DNA of 64,000 nucleotides from an uncultured Candidatus Entotheonella sp. (lineage in GTDB: Bacteria; Tectomicrobia; Entotheonellia; Entotheonellales; Entotheonellaceae). The DNA lies in assembly GCA_958295825.1 (NCBI GenBank), contig OY282375.1, positions 310,001 to 374,000 of the forward strand. Direction: 5' to 3'. Made by a program: the position numbers and the translations under genes. The first letter of the stretch is position 1; each line of letters starts with the position of its first letter. The notes beneath the pieces are model-generated. The model worked only from the letters and a program-made list of their open reading frames with translations. It searched no databases and was not told where the DNA came from. Of this stretch, positions 31,150 to 40,786 are shown one piece after another.

Positions 31150-32814
31150 TTATTTCCCCTCTTGCTCGCCCTTGCCGGGTTCGGGCGAAGCGATACCGAG
31201 GTCACGCTCGAACAGGGCGCGTCCAGACTTGCCACGACCGCCCAAAGCCAACGCCAGGAAGAACCGCGCCTTGACGTGACGGCGCATGTCCCGGTCCTCC
31301 AATCCATCTGCCGACGCATATTCGTCGAATAAGCGCAGCGCAGCTCCAGCCATGACTGGAGCCCAGTTCTCACGCGCGTTGATTGTGGGATCATCGACGT
31401 CCGGGGCGTTCTGGATTGACGCCACCGCATCCCTCATTGCCGCGTAAAATGCCCCTTCTGTTTCGCGGTAGAAACGTTCAGCTATGAAGCCGTAGTCGCC
31501 TGTTGCGTCGGAAGGTCGCTTGTAGAGAGCCGATTTCACAGCGTTTGTGATCAGCCGACTTACTCTGTCGGCGCCCGCCGTTGCGTGCTCGATAAATTTC
31601 CCGAGCCATTCCCGCGACGCCGCGACGGGCAGAAACCAGAAAGGCATCTCGCTCTCAATCCACGCACGGGCCTTCATGTTGTCCATGTCATAGCCGAACG
31701 CGGTGAATCGCGTCTGTCCCCTCCGCAGAGCACGTTCTGGCCAGTGCCGGACCACTTGGGCGGGCTCTCGAAGCTTGTCGCTGCTTGGAATAACGAGACC
31801 GGGCCAAAGGCGGTAACTAACGCCGCCGGGCTTGGGATGAACGGGCAATTTCGCAGTCCCCGCCTTCTGCCGGTAATACGGTGACAGCGGGTGCTCAAAC
31901 CCTTCCGAGTATTTCGTGCCGTAGTTCCTGGTACGGTACGACGTCACGATGACCATATCCTCAGAGTCGGTGAGGGAGCAGGGTCGGTTTCGTGCGTTCT
32001 CAAACAGGAGCCGAATACGTCGAGGCATGCCCCAATAAACCTGAAGGGGATGAACATCCGCCGGCGTCGTCAACCTGCCGCCTTCCTTGGGGTTGGATGC
32101 CCGTGTGGGAAGGAGCCAGGGAAAGATCGACCCGAGGCCATCAGGCCCCTTATCTTCGACAACACGCCTGCTGATTTGTCTTGTGCTCTCAACGTTGGGC
32201 CAAATTCGACCCCATAGGGTGGCACCGTAATTCTCATGGTCATTGACGATCAAAGTCGTCATCGGTCCGCCGCCGCGCAGCGACGTGCGATTTCCAGAGC
32301 CGCCAGACGGAGCGTAAGCACTCAACGTGAAGAGGGCCATTGCCGCAGCGGCACGGCTCAGGGCCAGCATATCGCCTCGCTTAACAAAAAGGTCAGCGTT
32401 GTTACGCAATGTTTCGGCGCCGGGTGCGTCAATCAGAAGTGCCGCAATTTTCTTGTTCTTTGCACCCTCTGGCAGATCGACGTCTTGCAGAAATCGCGGG
32501 CCGGGGCCGTCCAAATCGAAGGCGTGGGCAACCGTCAAGAACCGCTTCCTGAGAACATCCGGCGCTGGCGGACTCTGCCACCAATCTTCCCATTCCTCAT
32601 CGTCTTCCGGCGCAGCAGCAGTAGACAGCAGGCCAATCAGAAACTCGTGCGCCGCGCCGTTGAAATCCGGCCGCGGCCAAGCAAAGGCCACAAACGGGTC
32701 CTCTGCAATTCCGTCGGTGACGCGCCAGGGCGGGATATGCTCGACAGCACCGCTGCGGCGACGGACGGGCAGCCAAGCGGCGTTGATCAGGTTGAAGACA
32801 TTGGGTTCGGACAT
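31150..32814 (-). CDS. cas8e: Cascade large subunit Cas8e/Cse1 (CasA)
   Basis: PAM-recognising large subunit that recruits Cas3. The protein of 554 residues starts MSEPNVFNLINAAWLPVRRR, the family start; upstream in-frame Met codons (to 32907) lack homology. It includes LLSTAAAPEDDEEWEDWW and a C-terminal helical bundle (MAGAALRLFDEYASADGLED). It is the first gene of the Cascade block, adjacent to cas11. A 456-bp gap containing an oppositely oriented hicB-like gene separates it from cas3, so it may have its own promoter. Confidence 0.95.
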   Translation of the reverse strand: MSEPNVFNLINAAWLPVRRRSGAVEHIPPWRVTDGIAEDPFVAFAWPRPDFNGAAHEFLIGLLSTAAAPEDDEEWEDWWQSPPAPDVLRKRFLTVAHAFDLDGPGPRFLQDVDLPEGAKNKKIAALLIDAPGAETLRNNADLFVKRGDMLALSRAAAAMALFTLSAYAPSGGSGNRTSLRGGGPMTTLIVNDHENYGATLWGRIWPNVESTRQISRRVVEDKGPDGLGSIFPWLLPTRASNPKEGGRLTTPADVHPLQVYWGMPRRIRLLFENARNRPCSLTDSEDMVIVTSYRTRNYGTKYSEGFEHPLSPYYRQKAGTAKLPVHPKPGGVSYRLWPGLVIPSSDKLREPAQVVRHWPERALRRGQTRFTAFGYDMDNMKARAWIESEMPFWFLPVAASREWLGKFIEHATAGADRVSRLITNAVKSALYKRPSDATGDYGFIAERFYRETEGAFYAAMRDAVASIQNAPDVDDPTINARENWAPVMAGAALRLFDEYASADGLEDRDMRRHVKARFFLALALGGRGKSGRALFERDLGIASPEPGKGEQEGK

Positions 32815-32949
32815 GACGCGCCTCGGAATGCACTGTTGGACATACAGCGATACCGCTGTTGATCTTGCCACAGTAGGAGAAATCCGACAAACTTGCCAAC
32901 GAACCAAGCCCTGTATACGGCATCACGCAATTTGTCGGGAGGTGACGGC

Positions 32950-33189
32950 ATGGATTTGTACAGGTTGCGAGCCGTTCTGCGGGAACCGTCAGACGCAGCC
33001 GAGGGCAAGTGCTTGGCCGAAATACCTGACTTGCCTGGCTGCCGGGCGCGGGGCGACACCGCTGCGCAGGCGTTGGAAAGCCTGCAAAGCGTTACGGCAG
33101 CGTTCATCACCTCCTATCGCGACCGGCGACCCGCTTCCACCGCAAGTGGCAGCAGCGGCGTTGACACTGGGCGAGCAGCCGGGTTTTGA
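32950..33189 (+). CDS. HicB-like protein on the opposite strand between cas3 and cas8e
   Basis: 79 residues beginning MDLYRLRAVLREPS, with CLAEIPDLPGCRARGDTAAQ and ALESLQSVTAAFI, the compact fold of HicB_like antitoxin domains. The ATG at 32950 follows GGGAGGTGACGGC, an excellent ribosome-binding site. No hicA toxin frame is seen nearby. It reads against the cas genes and diverges from cas8e with starts 135 bp apart, so the shared region could hold both promoters. Regulation of cas8e is possible but not shown. Confidence 0.7.
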   Translation: MDLYRLRAVLREPSDAAEGKCLAEIPDLPGCRARGDTAAQALESLQSVTAAFITSYRDRRPASTASGSSGVDTGRAAGF

Positions 33190-33270
33190 CATGGCGTGTG
33201 GCGCAGCCTGACCGGAAGAATGCCGACGGCGCGAAGCAGTCCTCCCGGTCACAGGCTGATATTACCCTCC

Positions 33271-36006
33271 TCACCGTTCTTTCCTGTCTGTCGTCAAGCC
33301 CTGTTGCGAGTTATAGTTGAGCCGGACGTCCGTCGCCGTCTCGCCCCCCGACCTTGCCGTTCCGGACCAGGTTTGATCCCCGGCCTCGGTCTCCTCGAGC
33401 ACCACCAGAATCTTGTCCGCATCGAACCGCGTCCAGGCCATCTTGGCCGTTTGGACGGCGTCGGCATACTCAGGCGGCACGGCTTCGCCGCTGACACGCC
33501 GCGCGGTCATGTTCACCTCACTGAACCGCCACGCCCGCCATGGCTCATCCGGTTCGACATGGGGAGCGTAAGGCTCGATACGGCTGCCGCGAACCCGTGC
33601 GAGCCGTAGCGTGACTTGCGGGTCGTCAACGAGCCGGGTTGGCGTGCGTACGTCGCGGTCCCAGGCGCCGCCGTCCCATACGTAGCCCTTGGCGAGATCA
33701 AGTACGTTGGTATTGGCCACCCCGCGCTCGGCGCCCGCTCTACCCTCTGCGTCGAAGAAGCGGCCCAGCAAGGCTTCTGGAACGTCCGCATCGACGTCGT
33801 CGCCGTATACGGCTTCAATGAGCGCCCGCAGTCCGCCGGGGCTTTCGATGCCGGCGGTGTCTGCCAGCGCTTTAGCTGTGAGCCAGAGGCGCGCGTGATC
33901 CTCGTAGACATACGCCGCGCGCGGAAAAGCCCGGCTGAACCATTTCGCGTCCGCGTCGGCGATGGGTTCCGGTCCCACCACGAGTAATTCCGGCTGGCCT
34001 TGGCGTTCGGGGCGTTGGTGTCGCCACAGCCTGCCCGCGCGCTGGATCAGCAGATCAATCGGCGCGAGATCGGTGATCAGCGCGTCGAAGTCCAGGTCCA
34101 GCGATTGCTCGACTACCTGCGTGGCGATCAGCACCCTGCCGGCTCGCCGTGCGGGGGGCGTACTACCGGACTTGCCGAACGTCGCAACCACTCGTTTCTC
34201 GATTTGCAGGCGATCGACGAGTGCGAAACGGGCGTGAAAGACATCGGCATCGAGCCCCCTGGCCGTCAATGCTGCATGGGCTTCGAGAGCGTCATCGACC
34301 GTGTTGCGGATATAGAGCACGGCTTGGCCGCTGCCAGATGCCTGTTCGACCGCGGTCAACGCCTCCTCGGTGGTGCGGAGGAAACGCACCGGAAGCGTAC
34401 GCGCTCGCCCGGGCTGTCCGGAAACCTTCGTGGATGTTCGGACGCTGGCCCCACAGACCGTGGCCAATGGGTAGCCCATGTCGCTGTCGACCGAGTGGGG
34501 TGTCACCTCTTTGTTTCCCAACCCTTTCGAGAAGGCGTCGGCCAGCCGTTTGCGGACCGACAGGGGAAGGGTGGCCGACAGCAGGATTGCAGAACCGCCC
34601 AACCCCGCCTGGAAATCGAGCAGCCGCTCGATTTCGCGCTGCATGTAGGCGTCGTACGCATGCACCTCGTCAAGAATGAGGACGCGGCGCATCAGGCCCA
34701 GCAGCCGCAGCGATTGGTGCCGGCTGGGCAGGATCGACAACAGCGCCTGATCCACCGTGCCGGCGCCCGCATCGGCTAGAAAGGCGCGCCGTCTGTCGTC
34801 GGCAATCCAGGCCGTGCAGGCCGCTGAAGCGGTCGTTTCTGATCCCGCCTCCCAGCTCTTGGCAGGTGAGTAGGGGGCCTCATCGCGCCCGGCCGCCAAC
34901 ACCGCCGACCGAAAGCCGTCGTGCATGTCGCGGGCGCCGTGAGCCAGGGCAATGGAGGGCAAAGCGTCTGTTGCGAACAAATGCCGACATGCGGTGGCGA
35001 GGCGGTCGAACATGGCGTTGGCCGTGGCCATGGTGGGCAGCGCCACGTAGAGGCCGTCCGCCCGCCCGGACGCCATCAGCCTTTGAGCAAGCATCAGGGC
35101 CGCCTCCGTCTTGCCGCTACCGGTTTCGTCTTCGATCATGAACAGCGCCGGACCGTCCGGCAGCTTGACGGATTTGGCCCAATTCTGCATCGGCGTCGGG
35201 ATCGCATCCGCGCCAATCAAGGCGCCGTAGTCAAGATGGCTGCTGCTGTCGGTGGGCAGGACGCCAGCTGCTTCGACGGCGCGCTCTGCTCGCTTCCGGG
35301 TATAACGCCAGTACGCCTCGAGGTCTTGAGCCGGTTCACGATACGGAAACCATTCCTGTTTGGAACCGATCCAATCCGCCAGCACGGCAAGGCCGGCGAG
35401 AGCAAAAGACGCACGCCGCACACGTTCGCGTTCGAGCGGCGGCAACGCCTGGGGCAAGGCGAACAGATCGCGCGTCTGCTGGATAAACGTTTCGACAGCT
35501 TCGATGCCTGCCCTGCCGAAGTCGGACCGTAATGTGATGAGGCTCTCACCGGTAACCGGCGGCGGCGGGGCGCCGTGATGCCCGACAACCGCCGAAACCA
35601 AGACGCGCCACACACGGCGGCCCGGTCCGCTGGGCAGCTGGAAAAGACCATCAGCAGCATCAGCATCGAACAGGCGCAGTCCCCCGGCGCCGTGGTCGTA
35701 ACGGTCCGGAACAGAAGCAGGATCGTCGCCAAAACAGTCGGGGTACAGCACCGGCGCCTTTGCCTGGAATTTCTTGGCAAATTTGCCGATGTCGTGCAGA
35801 CACAGGAGGAAGCAGACGACGGAAACGGTTTCTTCGCTCGGCAGGCCCAGCAGGCCGGGCAGGCTTTGTCGCAGGCCGCGACGTTGGGTCAGCAGCGCTT
35901 CACCGACCGCGGCGACATCGAGACAATGGTAGGGAAGCGGGTGCCATTGCGGACCGCGGTCGGGTTCAAGGGGCTGCGCCTTGCCCCAGAATGAGAGCAC
36001 ATTCAT
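33271..36006 (-). CDS. cas3: CRISPR-associated helicase-nuclease Cas3, type I-E
   Basis: Cascade-recruited nuclease-helicase that degrades target DNA. The protein of 911 residues has an N-terminal HD nuclease domain (LHDIGK with HD at 71-72, GHHG at 142-145, ADWIGS at 210-215). The superfamily 2 helicase follows with Walker A GSGKT at 296-300, DEVH at 446-449 and SATLP at 477-481, then a C-terminal accessory domain. All expected catalytic residues are present, so it looks functional. The gene lies 69 bases downstream of the hydroxyacid dehydrogenase on the same strand; an own promoter must be in or near that gap. Confidence 0.97.
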   Translation of the reverse strand: MNVLSFWGKAQPLEPDRGPQWHPLPYHCLDVAAVGEALLTQRRGLRQSLPGLLGLPSEETVSVVCFLLCLHDIGKFAKKFQAKAPVLYPDCFGDDPASVPDRYDHGAGGLRLFDADAADGLFQLPSGPGRRVWRVLVSAVVGHHGAPPPPVTGESLITLRSDFGRAGIEAVETFIQQTRDLFALPQALPPLERERVRRASFALAGLAVLADWIGSKQEWFPYREPAQDLEAYWRYTRKRAERAVEAAGVLPTDSSSHLDYGALIGADAIPTPMQNWAKSVKLPDGPALFMIEDETGSGKTEAALMLAQRLMASGRADGLYVALPTMATANAMFDRLATACRHLFATDALPSIALAHGARDMHDGFRSAVLAAGRDEAPYSPAKSWEAGSETTASAACTAWIADDRRRAFLADAGAGTVDQALLSILPSRHQSLRLLGLMRRVLILDEVHAYDAYMQREIERLLDFQAGLGGSAILLSATLPLSVRKRLADAFSKGLGNKEVTPHSVDSDMGYPLATVCGASVRTSTKVSGQPGRARTLPVRFLRTTEEALTAVEQASGSGQAVLYIRNTVDDALEAHAALTARGLDADVFHARFALVDRLQIEKRVVATFGKSGSTPPARRAGRVLIATQVVEQSLDLDFDALITDLAPIDLLIQRAGRLWRHQRPERQGQPELLVVGPEPIADADAKWFSRAFPRAAYVYEDHARLWLTAKALADTAGIESPGGLRALIEAVYGDDVDADVPEALLGRFFDAEGRAGAERGVANTNVLDLAKGYVWDGGAWDRDVRTPTRLVDDPQVTLRLARVRGSRIEPYAPHVEPDEPWRAWRFSEVNMTARRVSGEAVPPEYADAVQTAKMAWTRFDADKILVVLEETEAGDQTWSGTARSGGETATDVRLNYNSQQGLTTDRKER

Positions 36007-36075
36007 GGCGATGTCTCTGTTGATCCGGCGCTTGCAGCGGAACGCGCCTCTCGCAGCCCCCGTGTCGTGAACAAA

Positions 36076-37131
36076 CTACAACTCCAGCGCGATGGAAAAG
36101 TCCGGGATGCCTTCCCAGCGGCCGGGGTTGCTGGCGCGCATGACGGCGATGGTCTTGATGACCTCGGGGTTGGCGAGACCGTGGGGGCGCTTGCCGGTGA
36201 GGACGTTGATGACGTTCTCGGCCTGCTTGTGCGGGCATTCGTCGAGGAAGGTGGGCGAGAAGCCGGCGAGGTGGGGCGTGATCACCAAATTGGGCACCTT
36301 GAGCAGTGGGTTGTCGTGCTCAATGGGCTCGACCTCGGTGACGTCGATGGCGGCGGATTCGATCTGGCCTTCCTGCAGCGCCGTGAGCAGGGCTTGCTGG
36401 TCGATCAGCGGCCCGCGCGAGCAGTTCACCAGAATGGCGGTGGACTTCATCTGCGCGAACAGGTCGGTGTTGAACAGGTGGTAGTTCTGGCTCGTGGCCG
36501 AGCTGTGGATGGAGATGTAATCCGATGTGCGCGCCAGTTCTTCGAGGCTGACGAGCCGCACGCCGTACAGGTCGGCGGACGACTGCGGCACGAACGGGTC
36601 GTAGGCGATGATCTGCGCCGGGCCGAAGCCACGGATGCGCAGGGCGAAGGCGCGCCCGATGTTGCCGAAGCCGACGATGCCGACGGTGTGGCCGCCGATA
36701 CGGCGTACGGACTGCTGAAACTCGCTGATCAGCGGCGGGTTGTCGCTCCACTGCCCTTGCCGCGTGGCGGTGATGGTTTCGTAGAGCCGGCGCGTCATGG
36801 CCAGCAGCATGGCGACGGCGTGGTCGGCCACCTCGGCGGTGTTGACGCCGGGCACGTTGCAGGCGAGGACGCCCAGTTCGGTGGCCGCGGGCAGGTCGAT
36901 GGAATCGACGCCGACGCCCATGCGCGACACCACCTTGAGCTTGGCGCAGGTTTCCATCACTTCGCGGCTGGTGTCCGGGCGGGTGTTGACCAGGGCGCCG
37001 TCGGCGTCGCGCAGCAGGTCGATCATCTCCCCGGTAGTACGAGCGGTTCCTTCAACGGTCTCGATCCCCGCTTTTTCAAACAGGTCAAAACGGTTGTACT
37101 TGTTGGCCATCAGGGCAACTTTCAGGGGCAT
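36076..37131 (-). CDS. D-2-hydroxyacid dehydrogenase (phosphoglycerate-dehydrogenase-like)
   Basis: NAD-dependent oxidoreductase of the D-isomer-specific 2-hydroxyacid dehydrogenase family. A catalytic Arg lies in NCSRGPLI, a Glu in DVTEVEPIEHD and a His in ITPHLAGF; the cofactor loop is VGFGNIGRAFALR. I chose the ATG at 37131 (MPLKVALMANKYNRF), which follows CGGAGTATC. The length of 351 residues is usual. It lies 48 bases after the VOC gene and is probably co-transcribed. The substrate cannot be named; the neighbours suggest organic-acid or amino-acid catabolism. Confidence 0.9.
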   Translation of the reverse strand: MPLKVALMANKYNRFDLFEKAGIETVEGTARTTGEMIDLLRDADGALVNTRPDTSREVMETCAKLKVVSRMGVGVDSIDLPAATELGVLACNVPGVNTAEVADHAVAMLLAMTRRLYETITATRQGQWSDNPPLISEFQQSVRRIGGHTVGIVGFGNIGRAFALRIRGFGPAQIIAYDPFVPQSSADLYGVRLVSLEELARTSDYISIHSSATSQNYHLFNTDLFAQMKSTAILVNCSRGPLIDQQALLTALQEGQIESAAIDVTEVEPIEHDNPLLKVPNLVITPHLAGFSPTFLDECPHKQAENVINVLTGKRPHGLANPEVIKTIAVMRASNPGRWEGIPDFSIALEL

Positions 37132-37179
37132 TGTGATACTCCGTGCGTGTGTGGTCATGCAAAACGGTGACGGCGTTGC

Positions 37180-37590
37180 TTACGCGGATTGGATGAACTC
37201 GACCCAATTGCCGTCGGGGTCCTCGACCATGGCGATGACGACGCCGGGACGCACCTCCGTCCGCGGCCAGACGACCTTGTGCCCTGCGGCGGTAATGGCG
37301 TCCAATACCTCGTCGAGGTTGCTGATCGTCATGGTCCAGTACCGGTAGCCGGTGCCGCCGGGGATGCCGCCGGGCGCTGCGGGCCGGTTGGGGTCATTAA
37401 TCGGCACGACGATCTTGATCAGGCTGTTGCCGAACCACAGCCGGTGCATGGTCTTGATGCCGACGTGCTCCATGTGGATGTCGCCCTCGTGCCGGAAGCC
37501 GAGCATGTCCCGGTAAAACGTCAGCATGGCATCGCCGTTGGTGGTGACGATGCCCAGGTCGATCGCGTCTTTCACGACGTTGACGCCCAT
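37180..37590 (-). CDS. VOC-superfamily (glyoxalase-like) protein
   Basis: 136 residues with the paired beta-alpha-beta-beta-beta module of the vicinal oxygen chelate fold: LGIVTTNGDAMLTFYRDML at the start, WTMTISNLDEVLDAI in the middle, and the terminal VEDPDGNWVEFIQSA that supplies a metal-ligand Glu. It could be a lyase, an isomerase or a dioxygenase-like protein. It heads a two-gene minus-strand unit with the dehydrogenase, and is divergent from the amidohydrolase gene across a 176-bp intergenic region that must contain both promoters. Confidence 0.87.
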   Translation of the reverse strand: MGVNVVKDAIDLGIVTTNGDAMLTFYRDMLGFRHEGDIHMEHVGIKTMHRLWFGNSLIKIVVPINDPNRPAAPGGIPGGTGYRYWTMTISNLDEVLDAITAAGHKVVWPRTEVRPGVVIAMVEDPDGNWVEFIQSA

Positions 37591-37766
37591 GAATGTTTCT
37601 CCTTACGCTGGGGAATTGATTGGTCACGACGGCACACTAAATCACATTTTGGCGGTAGCGTCCACAGCGGCATCCCGCTTTGCTCGGCGGGCGGTGGAGA
37701 CGCAACGTCCGCTGTGCTATCGTAGCCAAATCTTCCCACCTCCCACCCGTATCATAAGGGGACACC

Positions 37767-39473
37767 ATGCAATACGATCTCATCATCCGAAACGGCACCG
37801 TCGTCGACGGTTCCGGCCTGCCGCGCTACCGTGCCGACGTGGGCATCGTGCACGGCCAGATCGCCGCCATCGGCCGGATCAACGCTGCCGCCAAGGAGAC
37901 CCTGGATGCCGAGGGGCACGTGGTGGCGCCCGGCTTCGTCGACGGTCATACCCACATGGACGCGCAGGTCAATTGGGACCCGCTGGGCACCTGCTCGTGC
38001 TGGCACGGCGTCACCAGCGTGGTGATGGGCAACTGCGGCTTCTCCCTCGCCCCCTGCGCCGAGGCGCACAACGACCTGGTCATGCGCAACCTCGAACGCG
38101 CCGAGGACATCTCGCCGCAAGCCATGGCCGCGGGCATCAAGTGGACGTGGGAAACCTTCCCGGAATACCTCGACACCGTGGCCCGGCTGCCCAAGGGCAT
38201 CAACTACTCGGCCTACGTCGGCCACTCGGCCCTGCGCACCTACGTCATGGGCGAGCGGGCGTTCGACGAGGCGGCCACCCCCGAGGACATCGAGAACATG
38301 CAGCGCCACGTGCGCGACGCCATCCGCGCCGGCGCCATGGGTTTCACCACCTCGCGCAGCCAGTCGCACCGCACCCCGAACGGGCAGCCGGTGGCCAGCC
38401 GGCTGGCGGCCTGGGACGAGGTGCGGCATCTGGTCGGCGCCATGGGCGAGATGGGCGCCGGGGTATTCGAGATCGCCAACGAGAATCCCAAGACGCCCGA
38501 GGGCCTGCAGGATTACCTGTCACGCCTGCGCGACCTCGCCGTTGATACCGGCGTGCCCATCACCTACGGCCAGTTCGGCCGCCGCAACGGGCCACAAACC
38601 TGGCGCTCCTTCCTGGCCACGGCGGACGAGACCGCCGCGGCTGGCGGCAGGATGTTCATCCAGGTGCACAGCCGGGCGCTCAATCTGGTGCTGTCGTTCG
38701 AGACCCACATGCCGTACGACAAGCTGCCGGTGTGGCGCGACGTACGCCAATTCTCCCTCAGCGAGCAGGAAGCCGCGCTGCGCGACCCCGACGTGCGCCG
38801 CAAGCTCATCGAGGCGGCCCACGGGCAGGCGGATGACGGCGGCCACGGCGTCGGCCCCGAGGCGCGGTCGGCGAATTACGACTACCTGTTCGTCATGCAC
38901 AGCGGCCTGACGCCGCACCGCTCGGTGGCCGAGGTGGCGCGGGAGCGCAATCAGGACCCGGTGGAGACGGTGATGGACCTGGCGCTGGAAAAGGGCATGA
39001 AACAGTGCTTTCTGCAGCCCATCGCCAACGAGAACGAGGAGCACGCCCTGGAGATGATCCGGCACCCGCGTACCGTGGTTACCTTTTCGGACTCCGGCGC
39101 CCACGTGTCGCAGATCATGGACGCTTCGTTGCAAACCCACCTGCTGGGCTACTGGGTGCGGGAGCGCCAGGAACTGGCCCTTGAGGACGCGGTGCGGCAA
39201 CTGACGTTGGTGCCCGCTTCCTACTGGGGCATGCACAATCGCGGCTTGCTGCGCACGGGTTACGCGGCGGACGTGGTGGTGTTCGATCCCGAAACGATCG
39301 CGCCGATGCTGCCGGAGGTGGCGAATGACCTGCCCGCCGGGGCACGCCGCCTGAAACAGAAATCCGTCGGCATCAAGGCCACGGTGGTGAACGGCGAGGT
39401 GCTGATGCGCGACAACGAGCACACCGGCGCCCTGCCGGGCCAGTTGATACGCGGTTCTCTGGCAAGGGGGTAG
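37767..39473 (+). CDS. N-acyl-D-amino-acid deacylase / D-aminoacylase-type amidohydrolase
   Basis: A metal-dependent hydrolase of 568 residues. It opens with DLIIRNGTVVDGSGLPRYR, followed by the metal-binding GFVDGHTHMDAQV. Later conserved blocks are SDSGAHVSQIMDA, with the catalytic Asp candidate, and RTGYAADVVVFDPETI near the end. The pattern is that of the N-acyl-D-amino acid deacylase/dihydroorotase-like family. The ATG follows AAGGGGACACC. The reaction is probably removal of an acyl group from an N-acylated (D-)amino acid or a cyclic amide. It overlaps nothing; an outer-membrane protein gene starts 3 bases later. Confidence 0.88.
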   Translation: MQYDLIIRNGTVVDGSGLPRYRADVGIVHGQIAAIGRINAAAKETLDAEGHVVAPGFVDGHTHMDAQVNWDPLGTCSCWHGVTSVVMGNCGFSLAPCAEAHNDLVMRNLERAEDISPQAMAAGIKWTWETFPEYLDTVARLPKGINYSAYVGHSALRTYVMGERAFDEAATPEDIENMQRHVRDAIRAGAMGFTTSRSQSHRTPNGQPVASRLAAWDEVRHLVGAMGEMGAGVFEIANENPKTPEGLQDYLSRLRDLAVDTGVPITYGQFGRRNGPQTWRSFLATADETAAAGGRMFIQVHSRALNLVLSFETHMPYDKLPVWRDVRQFSLSEQEAALRDPDVRRKLIEAAHGQADDGGHGVGPEARSANYDYLFVMHSGLTPHRSVAEVARERNQDPVETVMDLALEKGMKQCFLQPIANENEEHALEMIRHPRTVVTFSDSGAHVSQIMDASLQTHLLGYWVRERQELALEDAVRQLTLVPASYWGMHNRGLLRTGYAADVVVFDPETIAPMLPEVANDLPAGARRLKQKSVGIKATVVNGEVLMRDNEHTGALPGQLIRGSLARG

Positions 39474-39475
39474 CT

Positions 39476-40417
39476 ATGCACACGGTGATCGGCTTTATTT
39501 CGGCAGTCCTCGCCATCCTGATGTTAGTCCTGCAAACAGCCTTGGGCGCGGCGGCGGTGGCCGAGACAAACCGCCGGGGTTTTTATGTCGGCCTGGACGT
39601 CGGGGCAGCCATACCGCACGAACTCGAATCCCAACGGACGAATACAGGCATCCCGACGAACTGCGACCAGTGGCTGAAATCTGCCACGCTCCCCAACGGG
39701 ACGGGCGTGCCTCTGCCGCTGGATCAATGTGAACCCAGGGCCCTGCCGGGAAGTCCGCTGCGTTTCGATCTCGATACCGGTGTTCTGGCTGGCGCCAGCA
39801 TTGGATACGCCCTGAACGGCCTGCGTATCGAGGCCGAGTATGTTTACCGTCAACACAAGGGTGAACGCTTGCCGTTGATCGTTCCGGGCGATGGAAAACA
39901 GCCGGAGTTCGTCCGGCGGGATGAAGAAATCAGCGCGTTGCGCGGCAACCAATTCTTCGCAAATCTCTACTACGATTTCCAAGATCGGATATCGCCCACG
40001 CTGATACCCTACCTGGGATTCGGGTTGGGCCTGATGAGCGTGGAAATAGATTATTCGGCAACGTCCATCCGGACGGACGACCGTGAAAGGTTGATAGCGT
40101 TGGGGCGAAATCCCAACGCTGCTGGCTTGACATCAGCAGCCGATGAGGTGCTGTCCGACAGCTTGTTCGGCTACCAGTTGATGGCGGGCATGGATTACGC
40201 CCTGAGCGACCGGTTATGGCTGGGCGTCAAGCTGCGCTACGGGGATGCGTTCGGGGATTTCAGCGACGGCGGCAATCCCTGGAAGCCACTGCGAGGCCAC
40301 GCTTCCACGGTCGGACCCGGAACTTCAGGTGGCGATTTGCCCGTCCATTACGAGATACGGGCCAATAATCTGGGTATGTGGGGGATTTCGGTGGGCCTCA
40401 AGTACTTCTGGCAGTGA
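39476..40417 (+). CDS. Outer-membrane beta-barrel protein
   Basis: 313 residues with an N-terminal signal peptide (ISAVLAILMLVLQTALGAAA) and alternating aromatic/polar strands such as GFYVGLDVGAAIPH, GLRIEAEYVYRQH and LWLGVKLRYGDAFGD. It ends WGISVGLKYFWQ, near the terminal aromatic that outer-membrane barrels use for assembly. It resembles the OmpA-like/P44-Msp type of eight-strand barrels in general layout. It starts 3 bases after the deacylase stop, so it is probably translated from the same message. Confidence 0.8.
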   Translation: MHTVIGFISAVLAILMLVLQTALGAAAVAETNRRGFYVGLDVGAAIPHELESQRTNTGIPTNCDQWLKSATLPNGTGVPLPLDQCEPRALPGSPLRFDLDTGVLAGASIGYALNGLRIEAEYVYRQHKGERLPLIVPGDGKQPEFVRRDEEISALRGNQFFANLYYDFQDRISPTLIPYLGFGLGLMSVEIDYSATSIRTDDRERLIALGRNPNAAGLTSAADEVLSDSLFGYQLMAGMDYALSDRLWLGVKLRYGDAFGDFSDGGNPWKPLRGHASTVGPGTSGGDLPVHYEIRANNLGMWGISVGLKYFWQ

Positions 40418-40739
40418 ACCAGACGCCTGCAAGTGCAGGGACCTTTATCCTGATTTGGCACGCCCGTCCCTGAGCAGAGGGAGCAACAGGAACATCCATG
40501 GCAGAGCAAACATCCCGGAGCCGCTGGCAGTGGGCGGCGATTGCCGTGTTGGCGTAATTGCTCTAATGCGCACGATCCCAAAGGGGGATGCCTTCAAGCG
40601 CTCCCTTGAGCGAGCGTACCCGGTGAAAAACAAGGAGGCGCCTCTTGGCCCCTGGAATACGAGCATACCCCCTTGGCAAACGGTCTACCCTGTCTCCTTG
40701 CAACCCTCTTATGCGTATCCGTATGGGTGTTCGCAACGG

Positions 40740-40763
40740 CCCGGCGCCCATCCGGGCGCCGGG
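40740..40763. terminator. Strong hairpin between convergent genes
   Basis: A perfect 10-bp stem, CCCGGCGCCC and its complement, with loop ATCC. There is no T-run after it on either strand, so it is only a possible bidirectional terminator. It lies in the 40418-40786 gap, where I see no supported gene; a short frame at 40498 (MAEQTSRSRWQWAAIAVLA) may be the 5' stub of a lost membrane-protein gene. Confidence 0.5.
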
Positions 40764-40786
40764 GAACCCCCTTCCCGGAAGGCGTC

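Noticed and set aside
36067-37170. A 367-codon open frame antisense to the D-2-hydroxyacid dehydrogenase
   Set aside because: The complementary strand encodes a full dehydrogenase with all motifs; the antisense frame has no recognisable domain and comes from high GC codon use.
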